NCBI GenBank assembly: GCA_001630475.1
Contig: KV419394.1
Location: forward strand, 930,001-994,000
DNA from: Sistotremastrum niveocremeum HHB9708
Lineage: Eukaryota > Basidiomycota > Agaricomycetes > Sistotremastrales > Sistotremastraceae
DNA length: 64,000 nt
Direction of reading: 5' to 3'
In this document: one piece after another, positions 23,555 through 33,854 of the stretch
How positions within the stretch are numbered: the stretch's first letter is position 1
Layout: each line of letters opens with the position of its first letter
Translations under genes and position numbers: made by a program
Notes under the pieces: model-generated
The model's input: only the letters and a program-made list of their open reading frames with translations
Databases searched by the model: none
Told to the model about the DNA's origin: nothing

Positions 23555-24058
23555 TCATCCTTGGCGTCGAGCAACTTCCAGACACCTTTCTTCCAATCCT
23601 TTCACCCAGACTACCTGGATTCCGGCAGCGACCAGTTTGGAAGCACCTTCGCACTGCACGAAATCATCGGGCTCCGAGACGCCAATATAACATCGCTTGA
23701 CTTTGGCAGCGATAAGCGCGTCAGCACAGGGGGGTAGTCCAGATGTTCTGATAGAACAAGGTTCCATAGTGGTATACACGTCCGCATGTCTGAGAAGCTC
23801 GTCGATGGATGGAAGTGGTGTAGTGGCCTCCGATGATAACAGGCTGGAGGCTCTCGCTTTGGCTTTAGTGAGAGCATTGGCTTCAGCGTGTGTGTTGCCG
23901 GGCAATTCTCTCGAATAGCCTGAGGAAAGGATAAGGGCATCATCGTCAGAAGGCCATCTGGCGACGAGGACGCAGCCAACACAAAATGCAGTCGGGCTGG
24001 GGATGCATTTTTCTGCTTCCGCCAGAGCTAATTCGATGAACTGGAGATGAGGATCCAT
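23555..24058 (-). CDS. CMP/dCMP-type deaminase domain protein (RibD/Rib2-like)
   Basis: This is a single-exon 167-residue zinc deaminase of the cytidine/deoxycytidylate deaminase fold. The zinc and catalytic motif is NTHAEANAL (His and proton-shuttling Glu), with the second half as EPCSIRTSGLPPCADALI (PC..C ligands). The HAE plus SGYSRELPGN context and the CYIGVSEPDDFV strand are closest to the pyrimidine deaminase of riboflavin synthesis (RibD N-domain/Rib2). A role in deaminating the diaminopyrimidine intermediate is therefore plausible but unproven. The ATG at 24058 is the first in frame; the frame stays open upstream without another ATG. It is tail-to-tail with the NRPS (49 bp) and divergent from Rpn8 (77 bp between starts). 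Confidence 0.82.
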   Translation of the reverse strand: MDPHLQFIELALAEAEKCIPSPTAFCVGCVLVARWPSDDDALILSSGYSRELPGNTHAEANALTKAKARASSLLSSEATTPLPSIDELLRHADVYTTMEPCSIRTSGLPPCADALIAAKVKRCYIGVSEPDDFVQCEGASKLVAAGIQVVWVKGLEERCLEVARRQG

Positions 24059-24135
24059 GGTCAAGTCCGTTAACTCCGGACGCGATTCGAGCCGCGCGTT
24101 CTCAGTGCCAGACGATACAACTTCATCCGTGAACC

Positions 24136-25353
24136 ATGGTGGCAACTGCTTCAGAACAGGTAGTTATATGCGGTTTTGCAGTCTCAGATACGTTGGTTGA
24201 TATTTATGTGCTTAGCTCGCCGCACTAGCCGGTACAACAGTCAGTACGTGCATATGACGCGTCCTCGCAACCATACTAAGACTCGTGCAGTTGTTCATCC
24301 ACTCGTTCTACTGTCTGTAGCAGACCATCATGCGAGAACGGCTGCAAGATCGAGCTCAAAGCGCGTAGTGGGAATTCTTTTGGGCCAGGACAACGGCAAG
24401 ACGGTTAATGTCGCCAATTCATTCGCAGTCCCTTTCGAAGAAGACGAGAAAGATCCCAAGACGTGGTTCTTGGACCACAACTACATCGAAGGGATGTGGG
24501 AGATGTTTAAAAAAGTTAACGGTACGTGGTTGGTCTCGATCTATCGCAATTTCATACCTAAGCCTTTGCTAGCCCGAGAACGTATGATCGGCTGGTATCA
24601 CACTGGACCGAAACTACGTGCCTCTGATCTCGAAATCAATGACCTCTTCAAGAGATACATTGCCCGGCCAGTTATGGTGATTGTCGATGTCCGACAGCAA
24701 TCGGTTGGCATTCCAACGGACGCTTATTTTGCAGTGGAAGAGATCAGAGACGTGAGGGCTTTTTTCATTTTACGCACTGGCCTCTACTTCATGCGACTGG
24801 ACAGGATGGCACAGAAACACGGAAAACCTTCTTGCACGTACCTTCTGCGATTGAAGCAGAAGAAGCAGAAGAAATCGGCGTCGAGCATTTACTGCGGGAT
24901 ATCAACCATTCATCTTCCACCACTCTCTCGACTCGCGTGAGCAATCAACTCGCGTCACTACGGGGCCTGCAGTCCCGTCTGAAGGAAATTCGGGACTATC
25001 TGGAAAAGGTTGCATCCGGCACACTGCCTATTAATCATCAAATTGTGTACCATTTGCAAGATGCGCTGAATCTGCTCCCTGACCTGGATGACCCACTCAT
25101 GACGAAGAGCTTTACAAGCAACACAAACGATCAGCTCTTGGTTGTGTATCTCAGCAGTCTGGTCCGAGCGGTCATTGCCTTGCATGCTTTGGTAGATAAC
25201 AAAGCTGCGAATGCCGAGCTGGAGCAGGGGAAGAGCGAAGAAGATAAGAGCAAAAAGACGCAGAAAGAGAAGGATGCTTCGAAAGAGAAAGATTCTGAGA
25301 AGGAGGGCGACAAGGCAAAGGAGAAGGAGAAGACAAAGGACAAAGGAAAATAG
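24136..25353 (+). CDS. RPN8: 26S proteasome regulatory subunit Rpn8 (PSMD7)
   Basis: This is a non-ATPase lid subunit of the 26S proteasome. Two tiny coding exons (24136-24159 and 24216-24243) splice to the third at 24291, giving [20 protein letters not shown] and then [13 protein letters not shown], the normal Rpn8 N-terminus. The MPN domain follows, with [11 protein letters not shown] and [11 protein letters not shown]. The second is the degenerate JAMM region (GWYHTGP in place of HSHP), as expected because Rpn8 lacks protease activity and pairs with Rpn11. The C-terminal helices include [19 protein letters not shown] long Lys/Glu/Asp tail ([20 protein letters not shown]) closes the protein, as in other fungal Rpn8. 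Confidence 0.94.
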
Positions 25354-25503
25354 ATCAGGTCGCTACAATTGTTCACTATTCACACTTTATGTTCATTTGT
25401 TTCCGGGCCAGTTGAGAGCGTCGTGTGTTCGAAGGGTTCTGATCTCAAATGGCCGCGTGCCACTGCAGGCCGTGACTGTCACTTGTCACGCCAGTTTGTC
25501 TTC

Positions 25504-27623
25504 ATGCCGTCCGTCGAGAAAGCAACCACAAATGGCGTGCACACTGACGCGAAAGCAGCAGCGAAGGCGAAATCAAGAAATCAACTAAGGCGAGAGAAGG
25601 CGAAAGAGAGAAAAGCAGCCAGTCGGTCGATATCCGTACGCTTCCCCAGGACGAGTCTATGCCTCGCTCACTTTCGCATCTTAGCGTGAACCCGAGCCTC
25701 GCATTGCCGACGATGTGAAGAAAGAGGACACTGAAGATGACGACGTTGACTCGGTCCAGTACGTTCCAGAACAGCTTGATATCAACGATTCAACACTGGA
25801 CGCGTTTTCGGATGTCTTTGCTCGGTTCCAGTTACCTTCGGAAGATGCATCAGTGCGTCATCGTTCACTCTCTCCTGCTATTATCAGGTCTTTATTGAAG
25901 AATTCTCGGTTAGGCTGAAGAAAATCAACCTACTAAAGGCGAGGTCATCTATTCCGACGATGATATGCCCTCTGATGGGGATTCTGATACACCGGCAACC
26001 AAACCCATTTCAAAGCGAAAACAACGGAAAATGGCTCGTCTGACCGTTGCGGAACTCAAACAGCTTGTCAAGAAGCCCGAGGTTGTCGAGTGGACAGACG
26101 TCACAGCAGCTGACCCCCGACTTCTCCTGCACTTGAAGAGTTACCGTAATACCATCTCCATACCTGCTCATTGGAGTGCCAAACGAGATTATCTTCAGGG
26201 GAAAAGAGGCATCGAGAAGCCTCCCTTCCAACTCCCGTCCTACATCGCCGACACTGGCATTGCTACCATGAGAGACGCTGTAAAAGAAAAAGAAGCCAAC
26301 ATGTCGCTCAAAGCCAAGACACGTGAACGAGTTCAGCCAAAAATGGGCAAGATTGATATCGACTACCAAAAGCTCCATGATGCTTTCTTCAAATTCCAGA
26401 CGAAACCGAATGTGACTGGCTTCGGCGAGATGTGCGTCTGTTATCTGAGCCATTTCGTTGCAGAGATATCCATGATCTCAACCGCATAGGTACTACGAAG
26501 GGAAAGAGTTCGAAACATCATTAAAGGAGAAGAGACCAGGAGATCTGTCGCCTGAGCTCGTCGAAGCCCTATCTATTCCCCCACTCGCTCCTCCTCCATG
26601 GCTCATCAGTATGCAGCGCTTTGGACCTCCCCCCAGTTATCCCACCCTTCGAATACAGGGATTAAACGCACCAATACCTGAAGGGTAAGTTATATGAAAC
26701 TGGAGGCCTTGACTTGGATTCTCATAATTTATCAGAGCGCAGTGGGGCTTCCATCCTGGTGGATGGGGAAAACCACCTCTCGACGAATATAACCGGCCGC
26801 TGTACGGTGACGTCTTTGGTGTGATGCCTAAAGCATCAGATGGCGATGTGAGCTCAACAGTTTGATTGCATGAGCCTCCTTTGACTGCTTCGAAGCTTGG
26901 CGCCCCTGTTGACAAATCTCTGTGGGGAGAGTTAGAACCCGAAGAAGGTTAGTCATCTAGTTTGCCGAGCCGTTGATGTTGACTAATACAAAATGATAGA
27001 GGATGAAGACGAAGAGGATGAAGAATCAGACGAAGAGTCAGAGGAGGAACCTACTGAATCGGCACCCGCCGATGGTTTACAGACGCCCTCTGGCTTGGAG
27101 ACGCCTTCGGGCATGAACAGTGTTGTCTCCACCATTCCTGGGGGTTTGGAGACTCCCGATTTCTTGGAACTGCGGAAGAATGCCACAAGACCTGTGGAGT
27201 CAGACAGTGGCCCTCGTTCTCTGTACCAAGTGGTGCCTGAACGCCAGACTTCAATCAAAGGATTGATGGGAAGCGAACGAGGGTATGATGTATCGGGTGT
27301 TACGAATAATGCTGCCCAACTGCCAGTTTTGGGTGACGAACGGGGAACCAAGGTCTGTTCCTCCATCTCTTTGGTTGATTACAGACTGATACCTTTCGTT
27401 TCAGCGGAAAGCGAATGGCGTGGACGTGTCATTGGATGCCGCCGAGCTTGAGAACTTATCCGCTGAGCAGCTTCGTGGAAAATATGAAGCGCAGTCAAAG
27501 GGTTCGGCGGGTGTGCCTGGTCACAAAGAAGATTTCTCAGACATGGTGGCGAAAGAGTCGGCGAAACGTCGAAAAATGGAGAGCGCCCAAGCTTCCAAAA
27601 GAAGCAAAGAATTCAAATTCTAG
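25504..27623 (+). CDS. SF3B2: Splicing factor 3B subunit 2 (SF3B2/SAP145/Cus1)
   Basis: This is a component of the U2 snRNP SF3b complex that contacts pre-mRNA near the branch site. After a basic N-terminus (RNQLRREKAKERKA), residues read KLTVAELK-like (RLTVAELKQLVKKPEVVEW), then DPRLLLHLKSYRNTISIPAHW and LQGKRGIEKPPFQLPSYIAD: the DUF382/PSP core. The PSP segment continues with GDLSPELVEALSIPPLAPPP, FGPPPSYPTLRIQGLNAPIP and GFHPGGWGKPPLDEYNRPLY. An acidic run (EDEDEEDEESDEESEEE) and a C-terminal basic region ending SKEFKF follow. About six introns of roughly 50 nt are inferred; the exon downstream of GDVFGVMPKASDGD is joined by a 48-nt intron. Confidence 0.93.
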
Positions 27624-27853
27624 CTCTACTCCGTTTATTTTTTGAGGCTTTGTTGCTCATGTACTTATCATCGATCGTATATAATATCCGAGAAGCTTGA
27701 GCGTGTGCGCCATGTGGCTGTGAACCGCCCAGGCACCTCGAGTTGAGTCGCGTAACCTGCAGGGCTCCATTCAAGTTGGGCCAAGCAGTAACTCAACCTT
27801 AACCAAGGACGTCGTGACCGCCGCTTGAACGCAGCTGAAGGGCGGCGAGTGCA
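27624..27853. other. Intergenic region between SF3B2 and arrestin-like gene
   Basis: This 230-base stretch holds the SF3B2 3' end and the promoter of the next gene. A short inverted repeat (CGCCGC...GCGGCG, loop about 17 nt) ends a few bases before the likely start codon. No gene is seen. Confidence 0.4.
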
Positions 27854-30800
27854 ATGTCTCAGTCAAAGATGTCCGTTCATGTCTTTCCACAGCGCATCGA
27901 CAGCATCTTCTCACATTCACCCGCAGCACCTTGCGTCCTCCTCCAAATGTCGAATTCGTTCAAGGTAGCAAGCTCGATAAACATGTCGAAATTTCCTGAT
28001 GCAATGCGTCTCCTTAGGATATCCAGGCATCCCCCCTGGGCAAGAACGTCCCCAGGCCGAGGTGAAAGGTGTAAGTCATTCGTACATTTGCACCTTTCGC
28101 GATAATGACTAGGATTGGCAGATCATTGAACTACGGTTCGGAAAGGAAGGAATGAAATCAAAATGGGTGCGCGTCGAGTTGCGCAAGGTCGAAGTGCTTC
28201 CTACCGGAGGTGCAGCCAACACTTTCTATGACTTCATTGGTCCCAGTCCGTTCGATGTTTGGAGAGCCACCAATGAGTACGATATCTTGACTACGGTGAG
28301 CGGCCCTGTGGATCGATTACGGGGAATCACTGTTTTGAACACGCCGTAGCGAGACTTTCAGTTTCGGCTCAGGATTCCCGAAACCATACCCCCAAGCATT
28401 GCTCTTGAGAGAGGTGCTGGTATTAAATATGAGTTGATTGCCAGTGTATGTATCAAAGGGAAGAGGTGAGCAACCAATAACTCTACCTTCGCAGATCCAT
28501 GACTTCCTACAACAACAGGGGTGTCCTGCGCAAGGATGCATCTTCAGTTTTATCCAGCACAGCACAGATAGTCATCGACAAACATGAGCTTCACCAAGCA
28601 TGGCCCATCTATTGTCAACCTAACTCGAAGGCGACCGAAATGAACAATCTGACACTCGAAGTTACCCGTGGAAACACCTGTTATGGACCTGGAGATCGTG
28701 TTTCTGTTACAGCTACGTTGAAGTCAGACAGCTTCCCTACCGTTGTCCTACGGGCTTTCGAATTCATGCTCCAAGAGACAGTCATGTTCAGAGCTAGTCC
28801 TAAAGCAAAGAAGGGTGGCCCTCTCGTTCGGGTTACCGTCATAGGAGAGCAAAAGGTGCCAGTCAATGCGACTATGTACTGTGGCATGCACCATGTTGCA
28901 GAACTGGGCTGCATGATACCACACAACCACACATCAACTACGGTCAATTCTGCGAGACATATTGACATTACCTATAAGATCATCGTCAGAGCAATAATGG
29001 AGACCGGAAAGCCATATATTATCGAGATGCCAGTGATTATGTCGAACTGGTCCAGGTGAGTCCTGTGCAATCAAACATGCGTGGCTCAGAGAGTCTAACT
29101 AAATATTTTTAGAAGTAGCTCCATTGACGCTGTCAGGTAAATAGTCAGTGATCTCTGGCTAATGCTCTGATTCACGCCGAATAGACGAATAGGCTATGCC
29201 CCTACGTTGTCGCTCTCCTCGCCCCCTCCTGGCCGGCCAATCGACCCAATAGCCCTTGGATCCGCAGTTGTTTCACAAGCCCAGATCCCGAATCCCCAAT
29301 GGTCACCAAATCGTACAGCTCCACAACACAGACATCGGCCCTCTGTTACTGCTTCCGAGGCTACCTCGTCCAGAATGTCCATGGGCGGATTCCCGCCTCA
29401 TGTCGAAGCAGTCCAGCCTCCCTCAACTAACGGTCGGCTACCCGCAGGTTATGCTGGAGCCAGCACAGTTGGTCCCAGTGCGAGTACAGTGCCAAACGCC
29501 GATCGACATCAAGTGGATGAGTTCGGCTATCATCGTAGAACAAACGATTCACATGCCAGGACTTTCTCCGCTCCTTCTCGCTCGGCATCGAGTTTTGCTA
29601 CTTTGCCCAGTCAAGGTCCCGAACTGCGATCAACAGTCGTCAGTAGCCCAATTCAACTTATGCCAGGTCGAGGGGCACCGAACACTCAACTTTATCCCCT
29701 TGCTGAAGATTCTGCTCCACTGCACATTAAGCCAGATCTCACTCCTACATCACCGGGAACCTCGTTCAGAATGGATGACCACGCATCGAGTCGACGAGGG
29801 CCACTATCAGCAGTGAGCTCGACCAACCGTTTGACGATCGCGAACTTCAATGAAGATGTTGATACCTCTACGCCTCCGCCCGAGGCGGAAGATGGACCAT
29901 CCGCTGGCGAATATAGGACTGCAGCAGAGGAAAAGATGGCGTTGAAGCGTCAATGGGCCGAGAACGAAAACCTCGAAACTGCGGCTGTCCCTGTCGCAGG
30001 CGGCTCGGCTGCAAATCCACCCTCTGCCAAACCTCGTAAATGGGAATCGGCCGAAGAAGAGAAGCGCAGAATGTACAACGATGCTCAAGCTCGAGTTGCC
30101 ATGACACAGGGTGAATTGCAATCATCACGTGCCCCAGCCGCTAGCATTGCGACCGTACGTTGGACACCTTCATTGATAAACTCATTCACCATGTGGCTTC
30201 TAGACACCGTCTGCAGTGGCAGCCGCAAAGCCGAATGTAGCTAGACAACAATGGGAAAGAGCTGAGGACGAAAAAAGAAGACTGTTCGAACAGGCCCAAG
30301 CAGCGGTTCAAAGAACTCAACGCTCCAACTGGGATGCCACCTATGAAACAGCGCAAGTACTCGGGGACCATCGAAGCAGTGCAGGACCTGCCTCCATGGC
30401 GTCTTCCACATCAGGCCCTTCACCAGCGCGTTCCGCAGGTGCCGCGCTGTACTCCCATGCCATGTCATCTTTCAACCGCCAATCTACCGCCCCATCTGAA
30501 GAACCTCAACCAGTCATAAAGCCTAAGCCAAGTGGATCTGGAGCCAATCAACCTCAATCTGAGCGCCGCCATCCTACAGCCGAGGAAGAGAAAGCTGCCC
30601 TTCGGTATCATGAGGCCAAACGAGCTGTTCGGCAACAAGGCCAACCTGAGCCCATTCCCTACGAAATCTTATACCCAGCTCAAGATTCAAGTCATGTCGA
30701 GAACTATAGTAAGTGTTCTCTTGCATATTAGCGTCATTACTGAATCATTGTCTCAAGCAGAATCCGAATCGACGACAACAACCCACTCATCTCCTACCAC

Positions 30801-31482
30801 TCAGCCAAATTTACATCAAACTTCATTACGAGCAAGGTCAAGTTCAGTAAACAAAGATGCCAACTCAATGGCTTCACCGTTGCTTTCGCATCATAATGGA
30901 GAGGAGTCAGGGAACGGGTCGGCCGGTTCCTCCATGCATGATGATACGGACATTCGGTCGCAACGAGTGACCACCTCTAGAAGCAGGAGCGGAAAGGGCA
31001 ACTCCCTACCACAACCGCCATCGTTACCCGCAGGTTTAACCCCCGGCTCTTCCCTTCCTTTGACCGCAGCTCAGGAAAAGGCTCGACTGAAAGCTCAATA
31101 CGATGCTGAAGAGTCACGACCCGTCTCCAGTTCTCCGGGCAACCGTCAGCCTGGGGGCCAACTTCGTGAAACATTCGCATCTGCAGAAACAATGCGTCGA
31201 GACCCGTCTATTTCTCAAGGAAAGAAGCGAGCTCTTCATGATCCTAACATTTCACCCCCACCATTGCCTCCAAGACCCCCTGCCGAGTACCTCGTGGAGA
31301 CTCAAATGGAAGACGCTCGTACACGAGCAGAGGAGGAACGCCTGGCTGCAGCAATGTCGAATACGTCAGATAATTTGCCTTACGATCAGTCCTCTATTGA
31401 GGCTTCAGATCTCGGTTCCAGTGACCCGGGTTTGAGCAGTGCGAACCCGCCTCCTTTACCCCCCAAGGTGCCAATTGAATAA
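27854..31482 (+). CDS. Arrestin-domain protein with repeated charged C-terminal tail
   Basis: This is a fungal arrestin-like protein. The N-terminal half contains an arrestin fold: a segment with NVEFVQ joined to GYPGIPPGQERPQAEVKG, then ELRKVEVLPTGG, FRLRIPETIPPSIALERGAG, and a C-terminal arrestin domain (MNNLTLEVTRGNTCYGPGDR, TYKIIVRAIMETGKPYIIEM). Fungal arrestin-like proteins commonly recruit Rsp5-type ubiquitin ligases to membrane cargo. The long tail (from about 29190) is Ser/Pro rich with SH3-type proline runs (PPPLPPRPPAEY). It carries about six copies of a charged motif such as AEEEKRRMYNDAQAR. The exact 5' splice pattern is unresolved: ATG 27854 is the best start, but joining MSQSKMSVH to the LRPPPNVEF exon needs an unusual junction. 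Confidence 0.72.
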
Positions 31483-31591
31483 GAAAAATAATTTATATCC
31501 AATGATCTGCGATACATTTTACACTGTTTATGGCTATATGATACATAGTCTTGTACTACATCGGATGTTATAGAATACATGGCGTGTTATG

Positions 31592-33736
31592 CTATTTTCT
31601 TTTTTTCGTCGTACTCGAGTCTTTCGAAGATCGGCCCGTAGGTATACCCTCCGAATCCGAAATGTCTAAGGCTCGTTTATGTCCTCGTGTATTGGCGTCA
31701 ACTTTCCCGAGCACTGAAGATGGGAAGGAGGATACAGCAGGCGGAGGTTTAAGGTCTGGGTTTTGTAAGAACCTATCGGTGGGGGGAGATGGATCGACGT
31801 TTTCAGTGGGTGCGAACGAAAATTGGTCCATGTCGCTGTTCAGGAAGGCGTCGAGGTCGAAATTAGAATTTTCAGTGGTGGTGGAGAGGTTATTCAAGGT
31901 ATCAGGATTAAAGAGGTCTGGTGACAAACTGTCCATTAACGAGTCTAAACGCATCTGCAATGCTTCAACATCTGCATTGATATCTGACACATCTCTGGTT
32001 GTCTTATCCAGCTGCTCGGAATCTTGTGCCAACGCGTGGATGTCTGGTATGCCGGCCTGGGAGATGAGAGGGTTGAGATTATATGGCACTGTGTCCCGAC
32101 GTGCCAAAGCAGAATTGCTGGTTTGAGCGGGCAAAAAGTTGGAATTTTGAGCCCATGAAGTATCTCCGTCTGAAATACCATCGGTATGGAGGAAGTCGGA
32201 GATGTAGGGAAGTTTCGAGCTGGAACCCAGATCAGCCGAAGGCAACGTGCCATCCGTGGGATTTTGGGAGGTCAGAGACATGATTAAGCGTTGCAACTGT
32301 TCGGGGGAGTCGAAAGCATTGCCAAAATTATCAGGCCACATAGCCTGGGTCTGTGCTTCATTGGGTACATTGCCCACGTTCGGAGATGCCACAGGGCCCA
32401 CAAAGTCGTGAGGTTGGCTAGACACCCCTGGAGTAGGGATGCTCGTTGATGGCGCTCCTGGCCCTCCAGGAGTAGCGAAAGAAGATCTAGGTGTGGTGGC
32501 AGTAGTGATAGCGGCCGGAGTGGGTATAGCTCCCGCATCTGAGGAAACTTCGAAGGCCGCTGGTGTTGTAAGGGTTGAGGCTTCGGATGTAGCTGGAACT
32601 TCGCTACTCAATCGTGCAGGAGAGGATGCTGATGAATCGACATGAGTCGTGTCGACGACGCTGAACCGATCTACGGCTAAATGTTAATAGGAGCCTGTCA
32701 CATCCAGTCGAATCACGTACCCGACGAATGCAATGGTTCTCCGGTCTCGATGTCAAGCGGTAGGTCCAGATCATCGAAAGAGCGATCACCTTCCACTTCC
32801 GAAATTTTGTCCCCGAATCTCTTTGAGCCGTCTTCAATCATCAATCTGGCTTTGCGCACGGGTACTACAGACACAGAACGGGGCGACTCCCGATCATCTT
32901 TATTCGACGTCGGGGCACTCGTTCCAAACACACCAGCCAGAAATTTCAGGATGCGATTGATAGTGTCCTGGTGTTTCTGATGACGCTCTCGAGCGTAAAG
33001 GGCTTCTTGCCATAGATGCTGGTTAGACTGCTGGAGGTTTTTGAGATCAGCAGAAATGGCTGTCTGGTGTCGCTTGATGGCGGCAATACCGTTGATGATG
33101 CTATTGACATCTACAACAGTGCCACCGGCATTGACTCGAGCCCTCGAGGGGCCAGCTGTGCTTGGTTTGTTGTCGTCGGAGTCTTCATCCCCATCTCCTC
33201 CAAGGCCGCCAGTACCGTTAAGATTCGGCATCTGTTTCTTGCGTTGAATGAGGCAAAGGAGATCGGGCTGTCCTCTTGTGAAGTTGGCATTTTCGAAATT
33301 CCATACTTCGGTATCAGAATCATTCCGGAGGACGCCTTGTTGGAGATGTGGGATCTTGTGGAATCCATACATGTTGAGTTGTCGCACAAAAGAACTAAAA
33401 TTCTTGTGCTTGAACCAACGCCCAAGGACCTCATGAGCGAAACGTTCGTGGTCAAGTACTGCACACCGGATACATCAGAGAAATGTTGACTGTGACATAG
33501 CATAGAACACACCGAGGAAGGAGTCGCCATTATCTGACCACTTAATCAGCGAATCCGTGGATGGATCGTCCACCATACTATCACAATAATGTCAGCCTCG
33601 GGCGAGCGTGGAATACGAGACAAAGAACTGACTTGTAGAGTTTGTTGAGGAAAGCAGGGATTGATTTGCTGGCGACCTTAGAAGGTCCAGCACTCGTATG
33701 CGAGCTCGGTCTCGTAAGTGCAAGTGGGTTGGACAT
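31592..33736 (-). CDS. HSF1: Heat shock transcription factor (HSF1)
   Basis: This is the trimeric activator of chaperone genes. The start at 33736 (MSNPLALTRPSS) leads through SIPAFLNKLYK, which splices to MVDDPSTDSLIKWSDNGDSF. It then joins VLDHERFAHEVLGRWFKHKN and NFSSFVRQLNMYGFHKIPHL: a complete HSF DNA-binding domain with its recognition helix. A coiled-coil oligomerisation region follows (IAAIKRHQTAISADLKNLQ, LWQEALYARERHQ). The C-terminal part is Ser/Thr/Asp rich with short hydrophobic patches (NFDLDAFLNSDMDQF), fitting an activation domain. It ends with a basic TTKKRK at TGA/TAA 31592. The frame stays open upstream to an ATG at 33844, but family comparison favours 33736. Confidence 0.93.
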
Positions 33737-33810
33737 GATTGACTTAACCCAGGGTGCATCCACTGCCGAACGCGTCTTAGGAACGTAGAAATGGAAATCA
33801 GCCTCGATAA

Positions 33811-33822
33811 GATTACGTAATC
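33811..33822. promoter_or_regulatory. 12-bp palindrome with TTACGTAA core upstream of HSF
   Basis: GATTACGTAATC is a perfect palindrome centred about 80 bp upstream of the HSF start codon, in the 118-bp gap before the ARMC8-like stop codon. TTACGTAA is a classic half-site pair for bZIP factors of the C/EBP, PAR and fungal Yap/Pap1 classes. Function is inferred only. Confidence 0.35.
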
Positions 33823-33854
33823 GTACAACTTCTTTCTCGACCATGACACTTAAA

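Noticed and set aside
31551-32126. Plus-strand open frame of 191 codons
   Set aside because: It lies antisense to the Ser-rich C-terminal part of HSF, where compositional bias keeps the opposite frame open.
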